Origin: JAVKMO01 sp031539345
GTDB lineage: Bacteria; Bacteroidota; Bacteroidia; Chitinophagales; Chitinophagaceae
Length of the DNA: 64,000 nt
Assembly: GCA_031539345.1 (NCBI GenBank)
Contig: JAVKMO010000013.1
Location: forward strand, 101,462 to 165,461
Direction: 5' to 3'
The position numbers and the translations under genes are program-made. The notes under the pieces are model-generated. The model was not told where the DNA came from, searched no databases, and saw only the letters and a program-made list of their open reading frames with translations. Below, in pieces: positions 17,621-26,961 of the stretch (position 1 is the first letter of the stretch; each line of letters opens with the position of its first letter).

Positions 17621-20029
17621 TTAAAATTTATAACTATACCCAATTCTAATTACTTGCGTTTCGTAATAGTCGTTGCTTGTATAGTTAAAGCCTTCTCCCT
17701 TGATTTCTTTTTTGATTATCATTGTATTTAGCAAATCTATTGCGCTAAAAAATAGTTCTCCTTTTTCTTTTTGAATTGCTTTTTTTAGTCCAATGTCTAA
17801 TGAAAACCTTGATTTAATTTTTGCTTGTGGAATAATATCGGGTGCTAAATAAATTGTTGTTAATTGTACATCCATGTTTTTAGGAAAATGAAAAGTATTG
17901 TTCAATTTTATGTTTCCTGAATATATTTCTTGTTTGTCTGCTGAAAAAGTATGTGCAGTAGGATATTTGTTTTCAACAGTAAATGCATCAATTTGATTGC
18001 TGTATGCGTTGAGATTAATATTGAATGAATACAATGTAGAAATTTCTTGCGTTAAAACCATTTCAAATCCTGTGTTGTAACTTTTATTTACGTTTTGAAA
18101 TGTTGCATAAATTAAATTACTTGGAGGAACAATGCTTGAAATTCGTGTAATTGTTCCATCAGCAAATCGGTGATAAATGGAGTTGTATAAACTTCCTTTT
18201 TCCCAACTTTTTTTATAGCCCAATTCTATCGAATTTGTAAATTGTGGTTGCAATCGTGGATTGCCAACTTTAATTATTTCGGCATCGTCATATTTAGGAA
18301 AAATACGAATATCAACTTCATTAGGTCGGTCAACTCTTCGGTTGTAGAAAATAGAAACTTTGTTATCGTCGTTAATTTTGTATGCAAAACGTAAATTAGG
18401 AAATGGCTGTGTGTAATCATAACCATCACTTTTATAAACTATATGATTAGGATTAACATCATATTGAATTTTCACATACTCAATTCTTAAACCTAATTCG
18501 GCTTCCCATTTTTTATTTTCAAAAATGTAGTTTCCATAAATAGCAGGTATTAATTCTTTGTAAGTTGCCCAACCACCTGCATTGGCATCTAAAACTGAAT
18601 TTACACCTGGAATAAATTGCATATTTGTCGGTATATTTCTGTCACGAAGTTTTATGCCTGTTTCAATTCGTCCGTATTTAAGCGGTTTTATGTAGTCAAA
18701 ATTAAAATCATAAACCTGCTCGTCTGACAATAATTTAAAAGCATCTGTTCCTGTCGAAGTTGGCAAATAATTGTCGTAAAAATATTTTTCATCCTCCCTG
18801 TGGAAAGTGTAATTAAAACCAACATTGAGCAAATGTCCCGCTTCTTTAAATTTGTGTTGATAGTTAGCAGTTGCCATTATGGTTGTTTTTAATTCATCTT
18901 CTAAAAACTGCCAAAGCCTTTTTCGTTGAGAAAAATCGCTATTAAAAAAGGGTTGGTCGCCTCGGTCAATAATTTTTTCACTGCCAAAAAGTCCTGAAAT
19001 AGTCAATGAATTTTGGTCGTTAATTGTATAGTCAATTCCAGATTTCAATGTCGTAAAATGTGTATTTCTATTACGTTTTAATTGTGAATTGATGACTTCG
19101 CCATTGTCGTAATTTCTTGTTACAAATTCATTTTTGTTCAGCGTTTCTGTATATAAATAATCGCCTTGAAAAAAGACATTAACTTTGTTTTTTCTATAAT
19201 TAAGTGAAACGCTTGGGTTGATTTTTGGCGTAAACGTATATTGTGGTCTTATGGTTGGTAAATTTTCTTTTCGCACCCACAGAGAACCTAGACCTGTTGT
19301 AAACCCCACCTTGCCATTAAAACCATCTTTTTTGTTTTTTTTGTAAATAATATTGATAATGCCTGCGTTTCCATTTGCATCATATTTGGCAGAAGGGTTG
19401 TTGATAATTTCAATTTTTTCAATGGCAGATGCAGCAATATTGTCTAACCCTGTTTGGTTGCCAAAACCTGTCAATGCTGTTTGTTTTCCATCAATTAATA
19501 CAATTACTTTATCGTTTCCACGAAGTAGTACTTTTCCATCTTGTACTGTTACACTTGGCAAATTTTGCATTGCTTGTAACACAGAACCGCCGCCTTGACT
19601 AATATTGTCTTTCAAAGAAAATGTTTTCTTATCCATTTTCTCACTTATCTCAGTTGTTTTTCCTGTTACAACAACTTCTTGCAGTGATGTTGATTTTTCT
19701 TCTATCTCTATGCTTTTAATGTCAAGATATTCTGTTAGATTACCAATAAACAGCGATTGTTCTGTTGTGTTGTAGCCGATATAAGAAACTTCTAAATAGT
19801 AGTTTCCAGATTTTATTTTTGATAGTGAAAATCGTCCTTCTTCATTGGTTACTGTTCCGTTTACAAAAGAGCTATCCTTATCGGTTTTCAAAACTACGTT
19901 TACAAAAGGCAAAACAGCTTTGTTGTTTTTGTTCTTTATAATTCCAGAAACAGTTACGCTTGTTTGTGCATTTGAAATTGTAAATATTAAAAGCTGTAAA
20001 ATTAAGGTTAGTAAATATTTTGTTCGCAT
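17621..20029 (-). CDS. TonB-dependent outer-membrane beta-barrel receptor with carboxypeptidase-like N-terminal domain
   Basis: 802 residues. A signal peptide (LLTLILQLLIFTISNAQ) is followed by a carboxypeptidase-regulatory-like domain (SVTVSGIIKNKNNK to about residue 110), a plug domain (LQAMQNLPSVTVQDGK, then IEIINNPSAKYDANGNAGII) and a long beta-barrel ending in VIRIGYSYKF. This is the outer-membrane beta-barrel family common in Bacteroidota. No SusD partner is adjacent, so it is less likely to be a polysaccharide-utilisation pair. It may take up a metal complex or peptide, but the substrate is unknown. The 159-bp spacer upstream toward gamma-carbonic anhydrase should hold its promoter. 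Confidence 0.9.
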   Translation of the reverse strand: MRTKYLLTLILQLLIFTISNAQTSVTVSGIIKNKNNKAVLPFVNVVLKTDKDSSFVNGTVTNEEGRFSLSKIKSGNYYLEVSYIGYNTTEQSLFIGNLTEYLDIKSIEIEEKSTSLQEVVVTGKTTEISEKMDKKTFSLKDNISQGGGSVLQAMQNLPSVTVQDGKVLLRGNDKVIVLIDGKQTALTGFGNQTGLDNIAASAIEKIEIINNPSAKYDANGNAGIINIIYKKNKKDGFNGKVGFTTGLGSLWVRKENLPTIRPQYTFTPKINPSVSLNYRKNKVNVFFQGDYLYTETLNKNEFVTRNYDNGEVINSQLKRNRNTHFTTLKSGIDYTINDQNSLTISGLFGSEKIIDRGDQPFFNSDFSQRKRLWQFLEDELKTTIMATANYQHKFKEAGHLLNVGFNYTFHREDEKYFYDNYLPTSTGTDAFKLLSDEQVYDFNFDYIKPLKYGRIETGIKLRDRNIPTNMQFIPGVNSVLDANAGGWATYKELIPAIYGNYIFENKKWEAELGLRIEYVKIQYDVNPNHIVYKSDGYDYTQPFPNLRFAYKINDDNKVSIFYNRRVDRPNEVDIRIFPKYDDAEIIKVGNPRLQPQFTNSIELGYKKSWEKGSLYNSIYHRFADGTITRISSIVPPSNLIYATFQNVNKSYNTGFEMVLTQEISTLYSFNINLNAYSNQIDAFTVENKYPTAHTFSADKQEIYSGNIKLNNTFHFPKNMDVQLTTIYLAPDIIPQAKIKSRFSLDIGLKKAIQKEKGELFFSAIDLLNTMIIKKEIKGEGFNYTSNDYYETQVIRIGYSYKF

Positions 20030-20188
20030 TACTAATTTATTTAAAAATTATTGTCGGTATAGGTAGTCGTAATGTCGCTGTTCTTCCGCGATTGTGTTTG
20101 TTGGTGTTACTTGGTACGCTTGCAGCATAATCCCAAAATACACGCAATATCATTATCTGTTATTTCTCACAAAAACAGAGGAAACTTC

Positions 20189-20707
20189 TCACCCCTTAAA
20201 CCAACTCGAGTAGAGCAAATAATTATTTGCAATCCGTTCAACTTCATTCGTAAATAATTCTTGCGAAAGGTCTTTGACTTTTTTTGCTGGAATGCCGCCA
20301 TAAATTGTTCCTGATTCAACAATCGTATTTGCCAGTACAACAGCACCTGCGGCAATAATTGTATTGCTATGAATAACGGCATTGTCCATAATAATAGCCC
20401 CCATACCCACAAGCACATTGTCATGAATAGTGCAACCGTGTACAATGGCACGATGACCAATAGAAACATTGTTGCCAATTGTCGTTCCGCAACGTTGATA
20501 TGTGCCGTGTAAAATGGCACCGTCTTGAATATTGACTTTGTTGCCAATGCGAATAAAATTAACGTCTCCTCGTAAAACGCTTTGAAACCAAACGCTGCAA
20601 TCATCACCCAACTGAACATCGCCAACAAGTGTTGCGTTTGGAGCAATGAAGCAATTGTTTTTCCATGATGGCATTTTTCCTTGTACAGGCAATATGAGTA
20701 CTTCCAT
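20189..20707 (-). CDS. Gamma-class carbonic anhydrase family protein
   Basis: 172 residues forming a left-handed beta-helix of hexapeptide repeats (residues ~15-140). The zinc-site histidines are present in order: ILHGTY, then SIGHRAIVHG. The motif RGDVNFIRIG is the usual Arg/Asp pair. Members interconvert CO2 and bicarbonate, or act as hexapeptide transferases when the site is lost; here the His set is intact. It starts 7 bp after the psd stop and is the last gene of a seven-gene minus-strand run. Confidence 0.92.
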   Translation of the reverse strand: MEVLILPVQGKMPSWKNNCFIAPNATLVGDVQLGDDCSVWFQSVLRGDVNFIRIGNKVNIQDGAILHGTYQRCGTTIGNNVSIGHRAIVHGCTIHDNVLVGMGAIIMDNAVIHSNTIIAAGAVVLANTIVESGTIYGGIPAKKVKDLSQELFTNEVERIANNYLLYSSWFKG

Positions 20708-20714
20708 ATTTTAT

Positions 20715-21377
20715 TTACGGTTGTATTTCACCAATAACGGTTATGCCTCCTTGTACTTTTTCATTCATTTTAACATTGATTTTTGTGCCAAGGGGGAGTA
20801 ATAAATCTACGCGTGAACCAAATTTAATAAAACCCATTTCTTCATTTTGAACGGCTTGTTCACCCACATGAGAGTAATTAACAATGCGACGAGCCAATGC
20901 CCCAGCAATCTGTTTTACTAAAATGTCAAATTTTCCTTTTTTTAAAACAACGCTGTGTCGCTCGTTTAAATCGGAAGATTTGGGATAAGATGCAATGAAA
21001 TAATTACCGGGATGATATTTGCTGTAAATAATTTCTCCGTTAATTGGATAGCGTTGCACGTGTACGTTTAGCGGATTCATAAAAATAGAAACTTGAATAC
21101 GCTTTGTTTTGAAATATTCATTGTCTATTTTTTCTTCTATCACAACAATTTTTCCATCGGCAGGTGCGACAATTAAATTTTCTCCTTTTGTATGTACGCG
21201 GTGCGGTATTCTAAAAAACCAAATCACGATAAAAAAGCAAACTGTAACAACAATAACAAGAAACAAAGCAATGTTTGGAAACATTCTTTTAATGACATAA
21301 ATATTGATGAGTTGTAAAGCCAGAAAAACAATTGTGCTAATCAGAATTGTGGTAAAACCTTCTTTGTGTAAGTGCAT
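20715..21377 (-). CDS. psd: Phosphatidylserine decarboxylase-related protein (short form)
   Basis: 220 residues. Two N-terminal membrane helices (residues ~8-55) are followed by the soluble catalytic part with VIVAPADGKI-like and HRVHTKG segments. The self-cleavage site is Gly-Ser in IKFGSRVD near residue 190, where Ser becomes the pyruvoyl group. It converts phosphatidylserine to phosphatidylethanolamine at the inner membrane. The short form without the LGST motif is the kind common in Bacteroidota. No pssA is adjacent. Confidence 0.93.
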   Translation of the reverse strand: MHLHKEGFTTILISTIVFLALQLINIYVIKRMFPNIALFLVIVVTVCFFIVIWFFRIPHRVHTKGENLIVAPADGKIVVIEEKIDNEYFKTKRIQVSIFMNPLNVHVQRYPINGEIIYSKYHPGNYFIASYPKSSDLNERHSVVLKKGKFDILVKQIAGALARRIVNYSHVGEQAVQNEEMGFIKFGSRVDLLLPLGTKINVKMNEKVQGGITVIGEIQP

Positions 21378-21440
21378 ATTTTTTATTTTAAGTCAAGTGG
21401 GTAAGAATAGGAAATCTTTTGAGGTTTTAAAATAGGTTGC

Positions 21441-22238
21441 TTAATAGCCGTCTCCGTCTAACAAATTGCCTAAGCCGCCAAGTACGCTGCCTTCTTCTTT
21501 TCTACTGCCAATGCCATAAGCAAGTATACGTGTGGCTAAACGGCTAATCGGTAAAGATTGTATCCAAACTCTGCCAGGCCCGCGTAGGGTAGCAAAGAAT
21601 AATCCTTCGCCGCCAAAGAGTGTGTTTTTTAATCCGCCAACAAATTGAATATCATAATTTACAGTTCCTGTAAACGCAACAATACAACCAGTGTCTATTT
21701 TAATCAGTTCATTTGGGCTAAGTTCTTTTTCTACTATATAGCCTCCTGCATGAGCAAACGCCATGCCATCGCCTTCTAATTTTTCCATGATAAAACCTTC
21801 GCCGCCAAATAATCCTGTGCTTATTTTTTTTTGAAATTCAATGCCAACGCTTACGCCTTTTGCAGCAGCTAAAAATGCATCTTTTTGACAAATAACTTTT
21901 CCTCCTAAGCGGTTTAAATCCATAGGAATAATTTTTCCTGGATAGGGTGAAGCAAATGATACTCTCTTTTTTTGTGTGCTGATATTGGTGTAAGCGGTCA
22001 TAAATAAACTTTCGCCTACTAATAATCTTTTGCCTGCCGAAAATAATTTTCCAAGTAATCCATTTTGTTGTGTAGAACCATCTCCAAAAATGGTTTCCAT
22101 ACCAATGCCGTCATCCATCATCATAAAACTGCCAGGTTCTGCAATGGCGGTTTCTTGTGGGTCTAATTCTATTTCTAAGTATTGCATTTCTGCCCCTCTA
22201 ATAACATAGTCGATTTCGTGTGATTGTTTCAATGACAT
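21441..22238 (-). CDS. TIGR00266/AIM24 family protein
   Basis: 265 residues, glycine-rich and almost all beta. The AIM24 signatures are ETAIAEPGSFMMMDDGIGME near the start, LFGGEGFIMEKLEGDG in the middle, and LKNTLFGGEGLFFATLRGPG near the end. The bacterial function is not established; mitochondrial AIM24 affects inner-membrane organisation. It sits between msrA (11 bp upstream) and psd (63 bp downstream), which would fit a membrane-related role, but this is only context. Confidence 0.9.
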   Translation of the reverse strand: MSLKQSHEIDYVIRGAEMQYLEIELDPQETAIAEPGSFMMMDDGIGMETIFGDGSTQQNGLLGKLFSAGKRLLVGESLFMTAYTNISTQKKRVSFASPYPGKIIPMDLNRLGGKVICQKDAFLAAAKGVSVGIEFQKKISTGLFGGEGFIMEKLEGDGMAFAHAGGYIVEKELSPNELIKIDTGCIVAFTGTVNYDIQFVGGLKNTLFGGEGLFFATLRGPGRVWIQSLPISRLATRILAYGIGSRKEEGSVLGGLGNLLDGDGY

Positions 22239-22249
22239 AAAAATACAAA

Positions 22250-22966
22250 TTATTTAAGTTGAGAATGAAATGTTTTTTCAAATTTTTGCAATTTTGGTGC
22301 AATAATCATTTTGCAATAAGGTTGTTCCGTATTCTTGTTGTAATAGTTGTCGTGATATTTTTCAGCTAGGTAAAAACTTTTTAATGGACGAATGTCCGTA
22401 ACAATTGGTCTTGTGAAAAAATGTTGTTTATCAAGTTCCATTATCTTATTGATGGCAATTTTTTTTTGTTCTTCTGTGGTATAAAAAATAGTAGATCGAT
22501 ATTGATAACCCACATCATTACCTTGTTTGTTGAGGGTTGTAGGGTCATGCGTATAAAAAAACACGCGGAGTAAATCAGATAAGCTAATCACTTTGGGGTC
22601 ATATAAAATTTCACATACTTCTATGTAGTCATTGTGTGGTCCACATACCTGTTCATAAGTAGGATTGGGGTGTTTGCCTCCGCTATATCCCGACTGTACG
22701 TGATGTACACCTTTTAACCTTTGAAAAATACTTTCGACACACCAAAAGCAGCCTGCACCTAATACAATTTTTTCCATCTGGGGTTTATTTTGAGTTATTG
22801 GTATTGATTGTTGTATTGGTTTTTGTATTGATGTTTTAGCTTTTTTTTGCTTCGGTGTGGTTAAGGTAAAAGAAGTGTTTATACTGAAAATAGATAATCC
22901 AAAGAAGAGAAAGAAAAGAAATAAGTTCTTTTTCAATACATACCATTTTAGTTTTTTCATAGCCAA
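22250..22966 (-). CDS. msrA: Peptide-methionine (S)-S-oxide reductase MsrA, membrane-anchored or exported
   Basis: 238 residues. The catalytic motif GAGCFWC has Cys73 as the nucleophile, followed by GYSGG and the conserved HDPTTLNKQGNDVGYQYRS region. It reduces methionine-S-sulfoxide in proteins. Unlike the basic cytosolic form it has about 60 extra N-terminal residues with a hydrophobic stretch (NLFLFFLFFGLSIFSI), so it is probably exported or tethered to protect envelope proteins. The start may be the second Met (Met3). No msrB is fused or adjacent. Confidence 0.94.
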   Translation of the reverse strand: MAMKKLKWYVLKKNLFLFFLFFGLSIFSINTSFTLTTPKQKKAKTSIQKPIQQSIPITQNKPQMEKIVLGAGCFWCVESIFQRLKGVHHVQSGYSGGKHPNPTYEQVCGPHNDYIEVCEILYDPKVISLSDLLRVFFYTHDPTTLNKQGNDVGYQYRSTIFYTTEEQKKIAINKIMELDKQHFFTRPIVTDIRPLKSFYLAEKYHDNYYNKNTEQPYCKMIIAPKLQKFEKTFHSQLK

Positions 22967-23005
22967 TTCACATTGATGAATAATAAAAATTATTGACGAT
23001 AGTTT

Positions 23006-24283
23006 TTATGCTTTTACAATTTCTAAACGAACTTGTTCAATTGTTTTTTGATTGACTTTTTCTATCGTGAATTTATAGTTTTTATACATTACAACGTCTT
23101 CTTTTTTAGGAATTTCGCCATAATGAAAAATTAAAAATCCAGACAAAGTTTCGATGTCATTTTTGGGTAACAAAAGGTGATATGTTTCGTTTAAATAATC
23201 AATTTCTAAACGACCAGACAAAATATACTCATGCTCAGAAATTTTCTTTTCTGTTAATGCTTGTTGAACAACATGCTCGTCATTACTTGTGTTTTTTCCA
23301 AAAACTTCTTCTAATAATTTTTCCATTGTGATCATGCCCGCAGTTGCACCATATTCATCAATTACCCAACCAATACTTTTTCCTTGTTGCGAAAGCTGTG
23401 TTAATACTTGGTTAATCTTTGTTGTTTCTGCAAAAACAGGAATAGGAATTAAAATGCTTTTAATACTGCGTGGTTTTCTCAATAAATCTAAATGGTGGAT
23501 ATATCCAATAATTTTATTCAAGTTGTTTTTATAGACGATAATTCTGCTCAGGTCTGTTTGAATACATTTTTTAATGGCTTGTTCTACAGTGTCGTTGATA
23601 TTGATGGCAACAATTTCTGTTTGAGGAATGACACAATCGCGTACTGCTGTTTTTGGAAATTGTAAAGCATTACGTAATAATTTGTTTTGAATATTATCTT
23701 GATTTTTTTCATACAATGTTTTTTCTGCAATGAAATATTCTAAGTCGACATATTGAAAAGAGCGTTCTGACTTTTCGTCCTCTTTCATTTTAAACACGAT
23801 GCGAATCGTTTGTTCTGCGATAAAAACAAAAAAATGGGTAATTGGTTTTAAAATGAGAAAGGAGAAATAAATTAATGGAGCAAGCAGAATGAGAATGAAG
23901 TTGTTTTTAGTTTTAAAAATTGTTTTTGGCAAAAATTCTCCAAATAAAAAAATAATGCTTGTTGAGGTGAATAATTCAATCAAGAAAATGAACATTGGGT
24001 TTTTGTCATGATTGATGATATCGTTATTCCACAAGGGCGCTAAGAACGATTGAAACGTGATGCTAAAAAAAACTAAAACAATGTTTAACCCAATAAGAGA
24101 CGACGTGATAAATTCTTCTGGTTTAGAAAAATAATGTGCAATGATATTGGCACTTTGGCTGCCTTGTTTTTTTTTAAATTCTATAGATACACGATTCAGA
24201 GATACAAAAGCAATTTCTATGCCACTAAAAAAAGCAATGAGAAGCAAATCAATAAAAAGTATGACGAGATAGGTAGCGTCCAT
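23006..24283 (-). CDS. CNNM/DUF21-CBS-CorC_HlyC protein (hemolysin family)
   Basis: 425 residues. The N-terminal CNNM/DUF21 membrane domain has four helices (residues ~5-165). A CBS pair follows (VIPQTEIVAI to about residue 320), with GWVIDEYGATAGMITMEKLL marking the second CBS, and a C-terminal CorC_HlyC domain (residues ~335-425). Members are linked to Mg2+/Co2+ transport or membrane-protein homeostasis; in Bacteroidota, GldE of the gliding machinery belongs here. I cannot tell these apart from sequence alone. It starts 24 bp after the SurA-like gene. Confidence 0.9.
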   Translation of the reverse strand: MDATYLVILFIDLLLIAFFSGIEIAFVSLNRVSIEFKKKQGSQSANIIAHYFSKPEEFITSSLIGLNIVLVFFSITFQSFLAPLWNNDIINHDKNPMFIFLIELFTSTSIIFLFGEFLPKTIFKTKNNFILILLAPLIYFSFLILKPITHFFVFIAEQTIRIVFKMKEDEKSERSFQYVDLEYFIAEKTLYEKNQDNIQNKLLRNALQFPKTAVRDCVIPQTEIVAININDTVEQAIKKCIQTDLSRIIVYKNNLNKIIGYIHHLDLLRKPRSIKSILIPIPVFAETTKINQVLTQLSQQGKSIGWVIDEYGATAGMITMEKLLEEVFGKNTSNDEHVVQQALTEKKISEHEYILSGRLEIDYLNETYHLLLPKNDIETLSGFLIFHYGEIPKKEDVVMYKNYKFTIEKVNQKTIEQVRLEIVKA

Positions 24284-24307
24284 GTTTAGAAATTTTTCAA
24301 AAGCAAC

Positions 24308-25681
24308 TTAATACGCTTTACCAATTTGTTCTGAACGTAGAGTCCATGCCTGAATATTTTTACTACACGTTTTATATTCGTCTTCTACATGTAAATAAAA
24401 ATTAGGCACTTTGTCGTCAATCCATTTTTGCATCAATCCTGCTTTTTTGCTTTCCACTAATTTATTACTGATTTTTGTATAATCATCAGTTAAATTTTCT
24501 CTGTGCGGAACAGTTTTTGATTTCAGATACAACATTTTTACACCTGTACGTCCACGTTGATCGGTAAAGATAAACGGGTTTGCATAATCGCCTATTTGCA
24601 TTGTTTCTAATTTCAGTACAATATCTTTGTCTAAATCGTCTATGGTTAATGTGGAAGATTGATTGCTGTTAAGAAGATAACCGCCAGTAAATTTTGCATT
24701 ATCATCTTCGTTATAGGTGGTAATAACATCATTAAAGCTCTTTGTTTTATTCACTAATAATGTGTGTAACGAGTCTTGTAATTTTTCAATTGGTTGAATG
24801 TCTTGTTCACGAATTGGAGGAATTTTCAAAATGTGTCGTACAACGGCATCGTCACCATAACGGCTAACAAGTTGAATAATATGGTATCCAAATTTTGATT
24901 TGACGACTTTAGAAATTTCTCCACTTTTTAATTTAAAAGCAGTAGCAATAAAAATAGGATCCCATTGTTTATCATTTTTGTTGAGTTCATACCTTCCGCC
25001 GTTATTTTTGCTGCCTGGGTCTTCAGAATATAATGGCACAAGGCTTTCAAATTTTTTGCCATTGACTTCAACATCTTTCTTAATTTCTTTTAAACTTTCT
25101 ATCGTGTACTCTTCAACTTCTTTGTGTGCTTTTGGATACATTACAAGCTGTCCAATTTGCAATTCTGTTTCATAAAAAGGTAAACTGTCGATAGGTTTTT
25201 GGGCAAAAAAAAGTTTCACTTCTGAAGGCGTAACCTTTACATTTTCGATGATTTTTTTTTGCATATTCCGAGAAAGTAAACCTTCTTTAATGGGTTCTCT
25301 AAAATATTCTTTCATCTGATACACATTGCGTCCTGCAATTTGCTCTAACTCATTTTTTCCTCCATACATCATGGTGAAATAGCGTACACGATTTTCGACT
25401 TCAGCATCAACCTCTTCATCTGAGGCTAACAAAGAGTCTTTTTCAGCTTGCATCGCCATTGCTTTTTTGATAATTTCTTGTTCTAAAATCAAACATTCGG
25501 CATGTTCTGGAAGTTCCATACCTTGACGTTGCATATCACCAATTTGATTTTGAATGTCTGAACGTAAAATGATTTTTGAGCCTATTGTAGCAAAAATTTT
25601 ATCTATCAAAGTTTTTTGTTGTGCTTGAGCCGATGCAAAAATGAGACCGACAAAAAACAAAGCAGACGAAAGTATTTTCAT
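24308..25681 (-). CDS. Periplasmic peptidyl-prolyl isomerase / chaperone, SurA-like
   Basis: 457 residues from the ATG at 25681 (MKILSSALFFVGLIFASAQAQ, a clean signal peptide). A longer in-frame start at 25738 would overlap ilvE and put the signal peptide internal, so it was rejected. The architecture is an N-terminal SurA-type helical domain (IFATIGSKIILRSDIQNQI) and two parvulin (PpiC) domains: residues ~150-290, with YSEDPGSKNNGGRYEL and GYHIIQLV, and ~295-410, more divergent. It assists folding of outer-membrane proteins in the periplasm. It follows ilvE by 29 bp. Confidence 0.92.
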   Translation of the reverse strand: MKILSSALFFVGLIFASAQAQQKTLIDKIFATIGSKIILRSDIQNQIGDMQRQGMELPEHAECLILEQEIIKKAMAMQAEKDSLLASDEEVDAEVENRVRYFTMMYGGKNELEQIAGRNVYQMKEYFREPIKEGLLSRNMQKKIIENVKVTPSEVKLFFAQKPIDSLPFYETELQIGQLVMYPKAHKEVEEYTIESLKEIKKDVEVNGKKFESLVPLYSEDPGSKNNGGRYELNKNDKQWDPIFIATAFKLKSGEISKVVKSKFGYHIIQLVSRYGDDAVVRHILKIPPIREQDIQPIEKLQDSLHTLLVNKTKSFNDVITTYNEDDNAKFTGGYLLNSNQSSTLTIDDLDKDIVLKLETMQIGDYANPFIFTDQRGRTGVKMLYLKSKTVPHRENLTDDYTKISNKLVESKKAGLMQKWIDDKVPNFYLHVEDEYKTCSKNIQAWTLRSEQIGKAY

Positions 25682-25710
25682 TGAAATAAAAAATTGAGTA
25701 CGTAAAATAT

Positions 25711-26784
25711 TTAAAGTGTATTGATTTCTTTCATCCAAGAAAAAGTATCTTTTGTTTTTCCATAACGAATGTCATTCAGTGTTTGTTTGATCGTTTCTGA
25801 AAATGTGTTTTTTGAATCAGAAGGAATGATTTCTTGATTTTTATATGTGATAGAAGCTATCGGTGTTGTTGTTGCAGCTGTGCCAACGGCAAAAGCTTCT
25901 TGCAGTTGTCCTGTTTGGGCTGCTGATACAATTTCATTGATATGTAGTTTTTTCTCGACGACTTTTTTTCCTTGTGATTGTAATAATTCGATAATTGTTT
26001 TTCGTGTAATGCCACTTAAAATTGTTTTGTCTTCTAAGTCTGGCGTATAAAGCGTATTGTCTATGAGGAACATAATATTTGATGCCCCCATTTCTTGAAT
26101 ATATTCATGCTCATTGGCATCTGTCCAAATAATTTGGTCAAAACCTTTTTTCATTGCTTCATTGGCAGCCATAAAAGAAGCCGCATAATTTCCTCCTGCT
26201 TTTGCACTACCAGTTCCCCCAATAGCCGCACGTGTATAATTTTCTTCAACCATCACTTTGAGGGGCTTTGAATAATAAGCACCAACAGGACATGCCACAA
26301 TCATCATTTTGTAACTAAGAGACGGTCGTGCAATTAAACAAGCATCAGTACTAAACATAAAAGGACGAATGTATAATGAAGAACCATCGCTTTTAGGCAC
26401 CCATTTATTGTCAATCGTTAAAAATTGATTCAAACCATCAAGAAATGAATTTTCTGGAAACGCAGGCATTGACATTCTTTCTGCAGATAAATTGAAACGT
26501 TTGGCGTGGTCTAGTGGTCTAAAAGTGGCAATGTTGTCATTTTCAAAACGGTATGCTTTCATGCCTTCAAAAATTGTTTGTCCGTAATGAAAGGCAGCTA
26601 AAAAAGGCGATACCGATAAATTTGAAAAAGGTTGCACACTACAATTTGTCCAAGTGCCGTCAATAAAATCTGCTTGAAATAAATGGTCTGTATAGTGCTT
26701 ACCAAAATCACCAGCACTTAACTGTTCAATATTAACGCTATTGATGCGACTTTTTGTTGCTCTTGTAATCGAAATTTGTGGCAT
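25711..26784 (-). CDS. ilvE: Branched-chain amino acid aminotransferase
   Basis: 357 residues of the class-IV PLP aminotransferase fold. The PLP lysine is Lys195 in GSAKAGGNYAAS, and the EMGASNIMF segment binds substrate and cofactor. It performs the final transamination to leucine, isoleucine and valine (and the reverse). The length and the long N-terminal section match the larger BCAT type. It is the first gene of a seven-gene minus-strand run. It is divergent from the adenosine deaminase gene across a 177-bp spacer that must hold both promoters. Confidence 0.95.
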   Translation of the reverse strand: MPQISITRATKSRINSVNIEQLSAGDFGKHYTDHLFQADFIDGTWTNCSVQPFSNLSVSPFLAAFHYGQTIFEGMKAYRFENDNIATFRPLDHAKRFNLSAERMSMPAFPENSFLDGLNQFLTIDNKWVPKSDGSSLYIRPFMFSTDACLIARPSLSYKMMIVACPVGAYYSKPLKVMVEENYTRAAIGGTGSAKAGGNYAASFMAANEAMKKGFDQIIWTDANEHEYIQEMGASNIMFLIDNTLYTPDLEDKTILSGITRKTIIELLQSQGKKVVEKKLHINEIVSAAQTGQLQEAFAVGTAATTTPIASITYKNQEIIPSDSKNTFSETIKQTLNDIRYGKTKDTFSWMKEINTL

Positions 26785-26961
26785 ATTTTTTCTGACGAAT
26801 ATAAAATTTTGCAGTACAAAATGAGAAGAGACGAAAACAAATATTATTGTAATACTTTGGGATTGTATCCGTTCTTATTATTTGGTGAATGATAAAGTAT
26901 CCTTGTAATTAAAAACAAAAATCTATCTTTCTAAACCAATTGTTCAGCTTATTTTATTGTT

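Noticed and set aside
20167..20646. A 159-codon minus-strand frame overlapping gamma-carbonic anhydrase
   Set aside because: The overlapping frame at 20189-20707 encodes the complete hexapeptide-repeat protein with its histidines; this one is its out-of-frame shadow.
25682..25738. 19-residue N-terminal extension of the SurA-like protein
   Set aside because: It would overlap ilvE and place a perfect signal peptide internally.
26842..26854. TATTA-TTG-TAATA palindrome between ilvE and the deaminase gene
   Set aside because: Five-base arms are expected by chance at this AT content.
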